From: Sulfuritalea hydrogenivorans sk43H
Lineage (GTDB): Bacteria; Pseudomonadota; Gammaproteobacteria; Burkholderiales; Rhodocyclaceae
Direction: 5' to 3'
Assembly: GCF_000828635.1 (NCBI RefSeq)
Contig: NZ_AP012547.1
Location: forward strand, 1,426,001 to 1,490,000
DNA length: 64,000 bases
Shown: piece after piece, positions 1 through 8,655 of the stretch
Numbering within the stretch: position 1 is the stretch's first letter
Layout of the letters: each line of letters begins with the position of its first letter
Program-made: the position numbers and the translations under genes
Notes under the pieces: generated by a model
The model's input: the letters and a program-made list of their open reading frames with translations, nothing else
What the model was told of the DNA's origin: nothing
Databases searched by the model: none

Positions 1-1
1 C

Positions 2-463
2 TCCGCCGCGATGTTCCTGTGCGTCGGCGTCATGTACGACCGCATGCATTCGCGGCAGATCGCCGATTACGGCGGCGTGGTGAATACCATGCCGAAGTTC
101 GCCGCGCTGTTCGTCTTCTTTGCCATGTCCAATTCCGGCCTGCCGGCCACCTCCGGCTTCGTCGGCGAATTCATGGTGATCCTCGGCGCCATCAAATTCA
201 ATTTCTGGGTCGGCTTCGCCGCCGCCACCACGCTGATCCTCGGCGCTGCCTACACCCTGTGGATGGTCAAGCGCGTGGTGTTCGGCGAGGTGGCCAACGA
301 TCACGTCGCCGCCCTGAAAGACATCAACAACCGCGAGTTCCTGGTGCTCGGACTGCTGGCCGTCAGCGTTCTGGCGATGGGCCTCTACCCCTTCCCGTTC
401 ACCGAAGTGATGCACGCCTCGGTGGATAACCTGCTCAAGCATGTTGCGGTGAGCAAGCTTTGA
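2..463 (+). CDS. nuoM: NADH-quinone oxidoreductase subunit M, C-terminal fragment
   Basis: C-terminal ~153 residues of NuoM, a proton-pumping membrane subunit of respiratory complex I; the 5' part lies outside the window. The segment NSGLPATSGFVGEF is the conserved late-helix motif of the NuoM/Mrp antiporter family, and several hydrophobic helices are visible. nuoN follows 37 bp downstream, the usual order at the end of a nuo operon. The frame is open from the first bases, so this is a truncation by the window and not a broken gene. Confidence 0.95.
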   Translation, partial: SAAMFLCVGVMYDRMHSRQIADYGGVVNTMPKFAALFVFFAMSNSGLPATSGFVGEFMVILGAIKFNFWVGFAAATTLILGAAYTLWMVKRVVFGEVANDHVAALKDINNREFLVLGLLAVSVLAMGLYPFPFTEVMHASVDNLLKHVAVSKL

Positions 464-500
464 GCCCAAGGCACACGACTAGAAAGACACGAGAGAAGCG

Positions 501-1982
501 ATGCTGAACAATTTCGTGATGCCCGACCTGTACCCGGCGGCACCGGAGATCTTTCTCCTGCTGATGTCCTTCCTGGTGCTGTTCGTCGACCTGATTTTCG
601 GCGCCACGCACCGCTGGATGACGGCGATGCTGACCGTGATCACTCTGCTTGGCTGCGCCGCGATCACCTTGGTCACCTCCGACGGCCAGACCACGCTGAC
701 CTTCGCCAACATGTTCGTCGACGATCTGCTGTCGGATTTCCTCAAGCTCATGACCTACCTTGCGGTGATCATGATGCTGGTCTATAGCCGGCAGTACCTG
801 GCCGACCGCGGCCTGGACAAGGGCGAGTTCTACCTGCTGGTGCTCTACGCCACGCTGGGCATGATGGTGATGATCTCGGCGGCGAACTTCCTCACCATGT
901 ACCTCGGTCTGGAACTGATGTCGCTCTCGCTCTACGGCCTGGTCGCCATCGATCGCGATTCGAAGCGCGCGACGGAAGCCGCGATGAAGTACTTCACGCT
1001 TGGCGCGCTGGCCTCGGGCCTGCTGCTCTACGGCATGTCGATGATCTACGGCGCCACCGGCAGCCTCGAAATCGAGGGCGTGGCGCAGGCGCTGTATCAC
1101 GGCCAGTCGGAAAAGACCGTGCTGGTGTTCGGCCTGGTCTTCCTGGTCGCCGGCATTGCCTTCAAGCTGGGCCTGGTGCCCTTCCACATGTGGATTCCCG
1201 ATGTCTATCACGGCGCGCCGACGGCCGTGACCATGTTCATCGGTTCCGCGCCGAAGTTCGCCGCCTTCGCCATGGCACTGCGCCTGCTGGTCTATGCGCT
1301 GCTCGGGCTGGCCGTCGATTGGCAGAAGATGCTGCTGATCATGGCCGTGCTCTCCATCGGCCTCGGCAATCTCGCCGCCATCGCGCAGACCAACATCAAG
1401 CGCATGCTGGCGTATTCGGCAATTTCGCACATGGGCTACATGGTGCTCGGCCTGATGTCCGGCGTGGTCGGCGGGCAGATCGATGCCTTCACCGCGATCA
1501 ACGCCTACAGCTCCGCGCTGTACTACACCGTCGCCTATGTCCTGATGTCGCTCGGCGCCTTCGGCATGGTGTTGCTGCTGTCGCGTGCCGGTTACGAAGC
1601 CGAGAACCTGGAAGACTTCAAGGGCCTCAACAAGCGCAGCCCGTGGTTCGCCGCGATGATGCTGATCATCATGTTCTCCATGGCCGGCATCCCGTTCTTC
1701 ATCGGCTTCTTCGCCAAGTTCGCGGTGCTGCTGGCCGCCATCAAGGCCGGTTACACGGCGGTGGCCGTGATCGCCGTGATGTTCTCGCTGGTCGGCGCCT
1801 TCTTCTACCTGCGCGTCGTCAAGCTGATGTACTTCGATACCCCGGTCGATTCCGCGCCGATTACCGCCGGCCTCGACCTGCGCGTGCTGCTCTCGCTCAA
1901 CGGCCTTGCCGTTGCAGGCTTCGGCCTGTTTCCCGATGCGGTCATGATGGTCTGCACCACGACCCTGATGCGCTCGCTCTGA
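501..1982 (+). CDS. nuoN: NADH-quinone oxidoreductase subunit N
   Basis: 493-residue polytopic membrane protein, full family length, starting at ATG after a purine-rich stretch (gagagaag). Motifs typical of the antiporter-like complex I subunits are present: [11 protein letters not shown] near residue 160, the [18 protein letters not shown] lysine/histidine helix near residue 225, and SAISHMGYM near residue 310. It acts with NuoM and NuoL in proton translocation. It is the last gene of the nuo operon, followed by a strong terminator-like hairpin. Confidence 0.97.
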   Translation: MLNNFVMPDLYPAAPEIFLLLMSFLVLFVDLIFGATHRWMTAMLTVITLLGCAAITLVTSDGQTTLTFANMFVDDLLSDFLKLMTYLAVIMMLVYSRQYLADRGLDKGEFYLLVLYATLGMMVMISAANFLTMYLGLELMSLSLYGLVAIDRDSKRATEAAMKYFTLGALASGLLLYGMSMIYGATGSLEIEGVAQALYHGQSEKTVLVFGLVFLVAGIAFKLGLVPFHMWIPDVYHGAPTAVTMFIGSAPKFAAFAMALRLLVYALLGLAVDWQKMLLIMAVLSIGLGNLAAIAQTNIKRMLAYSAISHMGYMVLGLMSGVVGGQIDAFTAINAYSSALYYTVAYVLMSLGAFGMVLLLSRAGYEAENLEDFKGLNKRSPWFAAMMLIIMFSMAGIPFFIGFFAKFAVLLAAIKAGYTAVAVIAVMFSLVGAFFYLRVVKLMYFDTPVDSAPITAGLDLRVLLSLNGLAVAGFGLFPDAVMMVCTTTLMRSL

Positions 1983-2001
1983 GTCGCATCCCGGTCCAGC
2001 A

Positions 2002-2038
2002 AAGCCGCCACGCGTTCGTTCGCGCGGCGGCTTTTTTA
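2002..2038 (+). terminator. Rho-independent terminator after nuoN
   Basis: A GC-rich stem (AGCCGCC pairing with GGCGGCT, extended by CGCG) encloses a short TTCGTT loop and is followed by six T residues. It lies about 20 bp after the nuoN stop and ends the nuo transcript before the NUDIX gene. Confidence 0.85.
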
Positions 2039-2100
2039 TGTCCGGCAACGGCCTGATATAAGATGCGAGTTCAAGTTTCACTCATTGGCCCGACGCACGA

Positions 2101-2664
2101 ATGGATGACTCCGAACTGATCGAACAGACTGTTTCCAGCGAGCCGGTTTTCGACGGCAAGCTGCTGCACGTGCGGCGCGACACGGTGCGCATGCCGGACG
2201 GCCACGAGACCATCCGCGAGTGGATCGCCCATCCCGGCGCGGTGGTGGTCATCGCCGCGCTGGACAATGGCAAGTTCCTGTTCGAGCGCCAGTTCCGTTA
2301 TCCGCTGCAAAGGATATTCGTCGAACTCCCGGCCGGGAAGATCGATCCCGACGAGCATCCGCTGGATACCGCCAAGCGCGAGCTGCGCGAGGAAACCGGG
2401 CACCAGGCAAAGTTCTGGCGGCATCTGGGCACCATGCATCCCTGCATCGGCTATTCCGACGAGCGCATCGAGATTTTCTGGGCCCATGGCCTGATCTACG
2501 TCGGCCACCAGCGCGACCACGGCGAGCATCTCGACGTCATCGAAATGAGCGTGGCCGATGCGATCCTGGCGGTGCGCGACGGCGAGATCACCGACGGCAA
2601 GACCATTTCCGCCCTGATGTGGGCCGACAAGATCGACTCCGGCGCATGGCCGCTTCCCGAGTGA
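2101..2664 (+). CDS. nudF: NUDIX hydrolase, ADP-ribose pyrophosphatase-like
   Basis: 187-residue protein with a complete NUDIX box near residues 79-101 (GKI...RELREETG), which binds the catalytic metal ions. The upstream ERQFRYPLQRIFVELPAGK segment is typical of ADP-ribose/sugar-nucleotide pyrophosphatases of the NudF type, which cut ADP-ribose to AMP and ribose-5-phosphate. It begins at the first ATG after the nuoN terminator; the histidine kinase gene starts 6 bp after its stop, suggesting co-transcription. The substrate is inferred from family resemblance only. Confidence 0.85.
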   Translation: MDDSELIEQTVSSEPVFDGKLLHVRRDTVRMPDGHETIREWIAHPGAVVVIAALDNGKFLFERQFRYPLQRIFVELPAGKIDPDEHPLDTAKRELREETGHQAKFWRHLGTMHPCIGYSDERIEIFWAHGLIYVGHQRDHGEHLDVIEMSVADAILAVRDGEITDGKTISALMWADKIDSGAWPLPE

Positions 2665-2669
2665 ACATC

Positions 2670-3902
2670 ATGAACGGTCCCGACGACAGCACGCCCCAGG
2701 AGCATCTCGACCTCGATCCTTCCGGCAGCTACACGCTGGAGGCGCTGCATGTCCTCGGCGAGATTTCCAGCAATCTTGCCGACGAAGACGACCTCGACGA
2801 ACTGCTGGGCCGCTTCCTCGGCACCATGATTCGCCTGGCCAAGGCCGACGCCGGCGTGGTGCGGGTGCTGACCAGCGACGGCCAGCATTTGCGCATGGTT
2901 GCGTCGCGCGGCCTGCCGCCGGCGGTGGTCGAGAAGGAGCGCCTCGTCTCGCGCGATTGCGGTCAGTGCGGCATCGCCATCGGCCAGAATCGCCCCTTGT
3001 TCGAGATCGACCTCAAGGGCTGCGCCGAGCGAACGGGAGGCGATTTCTTCAAGAGCGGCTGCCAGGCGATGGTGGTCGTGCCGCTGTCCAATGCAGGACG
3101 GCTGCTCGGCACCTACAACCTGTTCCTGCCCGAAGCCTTCGAGCTGCCGGAAGAAGTGGCGCTGCTGTTCCGCTCGATCGGCGAGCACCTCGGCATGGCG
3201 CTGGAAAACGCGCGCCTCAAGCGCGAAAACCTGCGCATCGTGCTGACCAGCGAACGGCAGATGATGGCCGCCGAAATCCACGACTCGCTGGCGCAGACCC
3301 TGGCCTACATGAAGATGCGCATGGCGATGCTCAACGACGCCATTGCCGAGCAGTCGCTGGAGCGCACCGCCAAGTATGCCGGCGACGTCGGCCAGGCGCT
3401 GGACGACGCCTACGGGCATTTGCGCGAACTGCTGGTGCAGTTTCGCAGCCGCATGGATCCGATGGGCCTGCAGCACGCCCTGCAAGGCCTGGCCTGCGGT
3501 TTCCAGGAACGCACCGGCATCGCCCTGCGCTACGAAAACAAGCTTACCGACCTGCGCCTGGCGCCGGAAGCGGAAAGCCAGGTATTCCATATCCTGCAGG
3601 AAGCGCTGGCCAATGTCGCCCGTCATTCCGGCGCCACCGAGGCCAGCATGACGCTGGAGGCGGCGGGCGACTACTACAATGCAACGATCGAAGACAACGG
3701 CCGCGGCGGGCAGGGTTTCCTGGCCATTGCCAATCGCGTCGGCGGCTTCGAGGAACATCCTGGCCTGCGCGATCATTTCGGCCTGGCGATCATGCGCGAG
3801 CGGGCGGAGAAGATCGGCGGCCATCTCGAAGTCGCCAATCTGGTTCAGGGTGGTTTTCGCGTCAGACTCAGTTTTCCGCCTGGAGGAGGCGTCTCGGGAT
3901 GA
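2670..3902 (+). CDS. GAF-domain sensor histidine kinase, NarX-like
   Basis: 410-residue soluble-looking kinase. A GAF domain covers about residues 30-180 and carries a cysteine set (RDCGQCG, KGCAER, SGCQAMV) seen in many NarX-type sensors. The HisKA_3 phospho-acceptor His lies in EIHDSLAQTL (about residue 204), and a HATPase domain follows with N-box EALANVARH and G-box DNGRGG. No transmembrane segment is evident. Its stop overlaps the ATG of the response regulator (ATGA), so the two form a translationally coupled pair. The signal is unknown; redox or nitrogen-oxide sensing is only an analogy with NarX. Confidence 0.85.
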   Translation: MNGPDDSTPQEHLDLDPSGSYTLEALHVLGEISSNLADEDDLDELLGRFLGTMIRLAKADAGVVRVLTSDGQHLRMVASRGLPPAVVEKERLVSRDCGQCGIAIGQNRPLFEIDLKGCAERTGGDFFKSGCQAMVVVPLSNAGRLLGTYNLFLPEAFELPEEVALLFRSIGEHLGMALENARLKRENLRIVLTSERQMMAAEIHDSLAQTLAYMKMRMAMLNDAIAEQSLERTAKYAGDVGQALDDAYGHLRELLVQFRSRMDPMGLQHALQGLACGFQERTGIALRYENKLTDLRLAPEAESQVFHILQEALANVARHSGATEASMTLEAAGDYYNATIEDNGRGGQGFLAIANRVGGFEEHPGLRDHFGLAIMRERAEKIGGHLEVANLVQGGFRVRLSFPPGGGVSG

Positions 3903-4582
3903 ACATGGAAGCCACCGATCCGATCCGCGTGTTGCTGGTCGACGACCACACCCTGTTTCGCAAGGGCCTTGCCGAACTGCTTGAGCAGCGCGGCACCATC
4001 ACCGTCGCCGGCATCGCCGGCAATGGCGACGACGCCCTGCGCATACTGGCCGAGACGCGGCCCGACGTCATCATCAGCGACCTCAACATGCCGCCCAATG
4101 GCGGCCTCAGCATGTTGCGCCAGCTGGTGGCCGACGGCTGGACCGGCCCGGTGCTGATCCTCACCGTCAGCGATGCCGAGGAAGACCTTGCCGCCGCCAT
4201 GCAGGCCGGGGCCAAGGGCTACCTGCTGAAGGACATGGAACCGGAAGACGTGGTCGATGCCGTGCAGCGCGCGGTGCGCGGCGAAACCGTGGTCGCCCCG
4301 GCGATGACGCTGAAGCTGGTCAACCTGCTGCAAGGCGGCAATGCCGCGTCGACCAAGGCCGACACCCTGAAGCTGCTGACGGCGCGCGAACGCGAGATAC
4401 TCCAGCAGTTGTCGCAAGGCCTGTCGAACAAGGCGATTGCCCGCGTGCTCGATATCAGCCACGATACCGTCAAGCTCCACGTCAAGCACATCCTGGCCAA
4501 GCTCAACCTCACCTCGCGCGTCGAGGCCGCCGTATTTGCCGTCGAGCAAAAGGCCGCCGAGCTGGGCCGACGCGGCTCCTGA
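3899..4582 (+). CDS. NarL/FixJ-family response regulator
   Basis: 227-residue regulator. The receiver domain has the acidic pair VDDH, the phosphorylatable Asp in VIISDLNMP (D61) and the conserved Lys in GYLLKD. The C-terminal LuxR-type helix-turn-helix runs from LTARERE through KLNLTSR. It overlaps the upstream kinase gene by 4 bp and is therefore its likely partner. The targets cannot be read from the sequence. Confidence 0.92.
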   Translation: MNMEATDPIRVLLVDDHTLFRKGLAELLEQRGTITVAGIAGNGDDALRILAETRPDVIISDLNMPPNGGLSMLRQLVADGWTGPVLILTVSDAEEDLAAAMQAGAKGYLLKDMEPEDVVDAVQRAVRGETVVAPAMTLKLVNLLQGGNAASTKADTLKLLTAREREILQQLSQGLSNKAIARVLDISHDTVKLHVKHILAKLNLTSRVEAAVFAVEQKAAELGRRGS

Positions 4583-5284
4583 TCAGGCAGCCTCGCACAT
4601 CGCCTTGAGCAGCGCGTCGGGAGGCTGCGCGCCGGAAGCTGCCAGCTTGTTGTTGAAAATGAAGAAGGGCACGCCGCCGATGCCCAGGCGCCGCGCCTCC
4701 GCGTCGCCGGCGCGCACCGCCTCCGCATCTTCGTCGCTATCGAGGTAGCTTCGAACCGCCGCTTCATCCATCCCGCATTCGCCGGCCACCGCCGCCAGCA
4801 CGGCGCGGTCGCCGACGTGGCGGCCGTGGAGGAACTGCGCGGCGAACAGGGCTTCGATCAGCGCCGGGGTCACCGTACCGTCGGCGCCGTCCGCAAGGGA
4901 TACCGTCTTCGGCCTTGCCGTAGACATAACTCCCGTGTCGTACTTCTGCGCGTAATGGATCAGCCGGTGCGCGTTGAGCGTGTTGGCGCGCAGCTCGATC
5001 TTCTCGAAGGCGAACTCGATGCCGGCGCCGCGTCCCGCCGCGCTGACGCGCTGCCAGAGTTCTTCCAACTGCTTCGGGCCGCCGAATTTTTTCTCCAGGA
5101 AGGGCCGGTAGGGCTCGCCCGCTTCCGGCGTGTCCGGGTTGAGGAAGAAGGGCCGCCATGTCACCGTCGCCACGCCGGCGGGCTGCTCCGCGCGCCACAG
5201 TTCCAGCGCGCGGTCGAGATGGCGCTTGCCGATGAAGCACCACGGACAGACCACGTCGGAGACCACATCGACGGTCAGCTTCAT
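4583..5284 (-). CDS. DsbA-family (FrnE-like) thioredoxin-fold protein
   Basis: 233-residue protein with an N-terminal thioredoxin-like strand and a CPWC redox motif at residues 13-16, followed by the all-alpha insert and the cis-Pro region GGVPFFIF. This matches the FrnE/2-hydroxychromene-2-carboxylate isomerase group of DsbA-like oxidoreductases. There is no signal peptide, so it is probably cytoplasmic. A stretch of about 20 residues around DTGVMSTARPKTVSLADG appears longer than in typical members. Its ATG overlaps the stop of the upstream oxidoreductase (4 bp), so the pair is one transcript. Confidence 0.85.
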   Translation of the reverse strand: MKLTVDVVSDVVCPWCFIGKRHLDRALELWRAEQPAGVATVTWRPFFLNPDTPEAGEPYRPFLEKKFGGPKQLEELWQRVSAAGRGAGIEFAFEKIELRANTLNAHRLIHYAQKYDTGVMSTARPKTVSLADGADGTVTPALIEALFAAQFLHGRHVGDRAVLAAVAGECGMDEAAVRSYLDSDEDAEAVRAGDAEARRLGIGGVPFFIFNNKLAASGAQPPDALLKAMCEAA

Positions 5285-6264
5285 GGCTGCACGTCCAGCA
5301 CGATCTTGCCGATATGCCGGCTCGATTCCATCAGGCGATGAGCCTCCGCCGCCCGTGCCAGCGGGAAGCGGGCGAACAGGTGCGGCAGCAGTTCGCCACG
5401 CGCCAGCGCCGGCCAGATGTTCATCGCCAGCGCGTCGCGGATTTCGGTCTTCTCGGCCTGGGTGCGCGGCCGCATGGTCGAGCCGGTGATCGTCAGGCGT
5501 TTCAGCATCACCGGCATCAGGTCCGCCTCGCCCTTGCTGCCTTCGAGGAAGGCCACATACACCAGCCGCCCGTCGCGCCGCAGCGAGGCCAGGTTGCGCT
5601 GCAGGTAGGGCGCGCCGACCATGTCGAGGATCACATCCACGCCGGTGCCCTCGGTGATGCGTTTCACCTCCTCGGCGAAATCTGCCGTGCGGTAGTTGAT
5701 CGCGTGCGCCGCGCCGGCGCCGAGGCAGAAGGCCGCCTTTTCTTCATTGCCGACCGTGACGAAGCACTCGACGCCGAGGTGCTTCGCCAGCTGGATCGCC
5801 ACCAGCCCGATGCCGCTGGAACCGCCATGCACCAGCAACCGCTCGCCGGGCGCGAGGCGCCCCAGGTCGACCAGGTTGGCCCATACCGTGAACCAGGTTT
5901 CCGGCAGCGCCGCCGCCATGGCGAAATCCATCCCCGCCGGAATCGGCAGCGCATGGCTCGCCGCCGCCACGCAGTACTCGGCGTAGCCCCCGCCCGGCGC
6001 CAGCGCCGTAACGCCAGCGCCGACTTTCCATTCCGTCACGCCCGCGCCCAGCGCCGCGACGCGGCCCGCGACCTCCAGCCCGAGCACCGGCGAAGCATCC
6101 GCCGGCGGCGGATAGCGGCCCGAGCGTTGCAGCACGTCGGGGCGGTTCACGCCGGCGCAGACCACCTCGATCAGGATCTGGCCGGGGCCGGGCGTTGGCG
6201 CCGGGCCATCGGCGAGCGTCATGCAGTCGGCGTCGCCGCCGCTGCCGTGGGCGATGTATTTCAT
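5281..6264 (-). CDS. NAD(P)H quinone oxidoreductase, zinc-free MDR family (PIG3-like)
   Basis: 327-residue medium-chain dehydrogenase/reductase. The N-terminal catalytic fold (AGVNRPDVLQRSGRYPPP) and the Rossmann motif HGGSSGIGLVAIQLAK are diagnostic of the TP53I3/PIG3-type quinone oxidoreductases. Family members reduce quinones with NADPH and lack structural zinc. Its ATG overlaps the stop codon of the integron integrase by 4 bp, so transcription from the integrase promoter could read into this gene. Confidence 0.88.
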   Translation of the reverse strand: MKYIAHGSGGDADCMTLADGPAPTPGPGQILIEVVCAGVNRPDVLQRSGRYPPPADASPVLGLEVAGRVAALGAGVTEWKVGAGVTALAPGGGYAEYCVAAASHALPIPAGMDFAMAAALPETWFTVWANLVDLGRLAPGERLLVHGGSSGIGLVAIQLAKHLGVECFVTVGNEEKAAFCLGAGAAHAINYRTADFAEEVKRITEGTGVDVILDMVGAPYLQRNLASLRRDGRLVYVAFLEGSKGEADLMPVMLKRLTITGSTMRPRTQAEKTEIRDALAMNIWPALARGELLPHLFARFPLARAAEAHRLMESSRHIGKIVLDVQP

Positions 6265-7301
6265 GTCGGGGTGCTCCGTCGGGGAAACGATTGCGAGTCT
6301 AGCAGCCCGTCAAGCGGACTGGGCACGGCGCGCTCGCCGCTGTTGAGGGCGTGGCAGTAAATCATGGTGGTGGAAACATCGGAATGGCCCAGCAACTCCT
6401 GCACGCTGCGGATGTCGCAACCGCTCTCGAGCAAATGCGTGGCGAAGGAATGGCGCAGCGTATGCACCGACACCAGCTTGGTCAGCCCGGCATCTTGCGC
6501 CGCCTTCTTGACGGCACGCTGGATGCGCTTCGCGCAGACGTGTTGGCGGCGCAGCCTGCCCGATTGCGGGTCGACCGACAGGCCCGCCGCCGGGAACACA
6601 TACTGCCAGCCGAAGCCGTAAGGCAGCCGCGGATGGGCAAGTGCCATGTCGTCGGGCAGGCACGCGTCACCGCGCCCGGCCACGCGGTCCGCCTCGTGCA
6701 GGGCCCTGACGCGGGCAAGCTGCGCGTGCAGCGCCACGGCCAATCGGGCTGGCACCATCGTCACGCGGTCCTTGCCGCCCTTGCCGCCACGCACCACGAT
6801 CTCGCGCCGAGTCAGGCACAGATCCTTGACACGCAGTTGCAGGCATTCCAGCAGACGCATGCCCGAGCCATAGAGCAGGCGCAGGATCAGCTGGCATTCG
6901 CTGTCGGCGACCCGGCCGAGCAGGGCGGCCGTTTCCGCCTGTGTCAGCACGGTCGGCAAGCGCGACGGCTGCTTTGCCCGCGTCACCGCGTCGAGCCAGG
7001 GAAGCTCGACCGCGAGCACTTCGCGATAAAGAAACAGCAAGGCGCTCAAGGCTTGCGCCTGGGTCGATGCGGCAACCCTTCGTTCCACCGCCAGCGAGGT
7101 CAGAAAGGCTTCCACCTGTGGCTTGCCCATGCCGGCCGGGTGGCGCTTGCCATGGAACATGATATAGCGTCTAATCCATCCCAGATATGCCGTTTCGGTG
7201 CGCGGGCTGTAGTGTTTGACGCGCAACCGGCCCCGCACCCGGTCAAGCAGGCGCGGCGACGCGGCAGACTCATCCGCAACACAGGAGTTATTGGACACCA
7301 T
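6261..7301 (-). CDS. intI: Integron integrase (tyrosine recombinase)
   Basis: 346-residue tyrosine recombinase. The N-terminal SAM-like domain (residues ~20-120) contains HYSPRTETAYLGWIRRYI. The catalytic set is complete: Arg in GSGMRLLECL, the HTLRHSFATHLLE box, GHSDVSTTMIY with the nucleophilic Tyr. The additional IntI patch is present (GFGWQYVFPA followed by DPQSGRLRRQH), which separates integron integrases from XerC/D. The start chosen is ATG at 7301 behind a GGGGG Shine-Dalgarno; the frame stays open further upstream but crosses the LexA box and promoter. It is divergent from the cassette array, the normal integron arrangement. Confidence 0.95.
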   Translation of the reverse strand: MVSNNSCVADESAASPRLLDRVRGRLRVKHYSPRTETAYLGWIRRYIMFHGKRHPAGMGKPQVEAFLTSLAVERRVAASTQAQALSALLFLYREVLAVELPWLDAVTRAKQPSRLPTVLTQAETAALLGRVADSECQLILRLLYGSGMRLLECLQLRVKDLCLTRREIVVRGGKGGKDRVTMVPARLAVALHAQLARVRALHEADRVAGRGDACLPDDMALAHPRLPYGFGWQYVFPAAGLSVDPQSGRLRRQHVCAKRIQRAVKKAAQDAGLTKLVSVHTLRHSFATHLLESGCDIRSVQELLGHSDVSTTMIYCHALNSGERAVPSPLDGLLDSQSFPRRSTPT

Positions 7302-7318
7302 GGACGACCCCCGGCGAA

Positions 7319-7339
7319 TAACTGTAAATATAACCAGTA
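7319..7339 (-). promoter_or_regulatory. LexA (SOS) box over the intI promoter
   Basis: On the minus strand the site begins TACTG and ends CAGTTA, giving the canonical CTG-N10-CAG core with an AT-rich centre that also contains a plausible -10 (TATATT). It lies 18-38 bp upstream of the intI start. LexA control of integron integrases is established for class 1 and Vibrio integrons, so SOS induction is expected here. Confidence 0.8.
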
Positions 7340-7358
7340 TGCTAGCACGGGGTGCCAG

Positions 7359-7379
7359 CATATTGGACAGTCCAATATG
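7359..7379. promoter_or_regulatory. Perfect inverted repeat in the attI region
   Basis: Arms CATATTGGA and TCCAATATG match perfectly around a 3-nt spacer. The site lies between the intI promoter and the attI core, where integrase direct-repeat sites or a cassette promoter would be expected. It may be an operator or integrase-binding site; there is no evidence that decides. Confidence 0.5.
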
Positions 7380-7411
7380 TTGTTTACAGTCAATCCTGTC
7401 GCCGACATTAC

Positions 7412-7418
7412 GTTGGGC
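7412..7418 (+). other. attI recombination core site
   Basis: GTTGGGC fits the GTTRRRY core consensus. It marks the junction between the attI side and the first cassette, 111 bp from the intI start codon. Recombination would occur between G7412 and T7413, so the first cassette starts at 7413. Confidence 0.75.
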
Positions 7419-7457
7419 GTCAAATTCGCCGCGCCACCATTTGCCAAAGGAATTGCT

Positions 7458-8540
7458 ATGACACCCGCTGAGCGACTTGAGGAAATTTTCGCAAAGCTTT
7501 CCTCTGACCAAAGCGTAGAACCTCTGACCGTTCGCCAGTTCATTAGCTGGTTTGGTGCGGAGCGGCGTGGGTACATGGTGGCATGGCGTATTAGCCGAGC
7601 CTTGGAAAGAGCCAAGCTAATCACCGTACCCGATTTCAATGGCGTCCACATTGATTCAAGAATTCGCTTCGCGCTGAAGCTGCCACCCGTGGTAGAAGCT
7701 GCCACAGGTCAGACCATTCAGGCCGATCAGCCGCTCGAAGAAGCCACCCTCGATGCACAATTGACTGAGTCTTCACCCCTTATCGTTGGCGCGTCCGCCG
7801 ACCCTGCGTTTCGAGTTGGACGATTGGGCTCTGCAAACATTAAGCCGCTGAGTGTGGCCCCGGATTGCAGCCTAGCGGAAGCAGTGACCCTGATGCTTAG
7901 GCACGACTATTCCCAATTACCCGTAATGACCAACGAACGTGATGTAAAGGGAATCGTCAGTTGGGAAAGCGTAGGTTCTCGGCTTGCCCTGCGGAAGCAG
8001 CCAATCAGCGCAGTCCGAGAGTGCATGAAGGAACATTTCGAGGTTCTGTCCACGGACTCGCTTTTTCGAGTCATCGGGCACATCATCGAACACTCCTACG
8101 TTCTTGTGCGCGGTGATGACAAAACGATCACAGGCATTGTCACTACGGCCGATCTTAGTGCTCAATTTCAACAACTCTCCGAACCATTCCTGTTGCTCTC
8201 TGAAATCGAAAATCATGTCCGTCTAGTAATTGACGGAAAGTTCACCGCAGAGGAACTGGCCTCCGCCAAAGATACGGCAGACCCTGAGAGAGTCATAGAA
8301 AGCGTGGCCGATCTCACTCTTGGCGAGTACATTCGTCTGCTTGAGAACCCGGCTAACTGGGGAAAGACGGGGCTCACGGTGGATCGGAAGGTATTCATCC
8401 GGGAGCTTGATAATGTGCGGCGAATTCGCAACGACGTGATGCACTTCGATCCGGACGGTATTACGCCAGAAGATCATCAGCTACTTCGCCACTTTTTGCA
8501 GTTCATGCACGAGCTTCGTGAAATCGCGGGCAAGCTATGA
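7458..8540 (+). CDS. Cassette 1: CBS-domain protein with C-terminal HEPN-like domain
   Basis: 360 residues. The N-terminal ~100 residues resemble a small helical/winged-helix fold (LTVRQFISWFG...WRISRALE). A pair of CBS motifs covers about 125-235 (LSVAPDCSLAEAV, HDYSQLPVM, TITGIVTTADL). The last ~110 residues are helical and contain RNDVMH at 324-329, an R-X4-H motif like that of HEPN ribonucleases. CBS pairs normally bind adenine nucleotides, so a nucleotide-gated RNase is a reasonable but unproven reading. The gene is the only one in the first cassette, and its base composition is clearly lower in GC than the flanking chromosome. Confidence 0.7.
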   Translation: MTPAERLEEIFAKLSSDQSVEPLTVRQFISWFGAERRGYMVAWRISRALERAKLITVPDFNGVHIDSRIRFALKLPPVVEAATGQTIQADQPLEEATLDAQLTESSPLIVGASADPAFRVGRLGSANIKPLSVAPDCSLAEAVTLMLRHDYSQLPVMTNERDVKGIVSWESVGSRLALRKQPISAVRECMKEHFEVLSTDSLFRVIGHIIEHSYVLVRGDDKTITGIVTTADLSAQFQQLSEPFLLLSEIENHVRLVIDGKFTAEELASAKDTADPERVIESVADLTLGEYIRLLENPANWGKTGLTVDRKVFIRELDNVRRIRNDVMHFDPDGITPEDHQLLRHFLQFMHELREIAGKL

Positions 8541-8547
8541 CGTTGAC

Positions 8548-8619
8548 GCCCAACCCGGCGGTGCAGGGGACGCTGCGCGATAAAGCGTCGCGCAGCGCCC
8601 CTGACCTTGAACGTTGGGC
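8548..8619 (+). other. attC site 1
   Basis: 72 bp bounded by GCCCAAC (8548-8554) and GTTGGGC (8613-8619), exact inverse complements. Inside, AGGGG pairs with CCCCT and CGCTGCGCGA with TCGCGCAGCG around an AAAG loop. This is the structure of an integron attC (59-base element). It shares the GCGCGATRAAG core with the other four sites in the array. Confidence 0.93.
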
Positions 8620-8655
8620 CTCTCAATACATCTCACTCACGCCGAAGGAATAGCC

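Noticed and set aside
7311..7511. A longer integrase starting at 7511
   Set aside because: The extra 70 residues would cover the LexA box, the promoter and the attI region, and have no resemblance to IntI N-termini.
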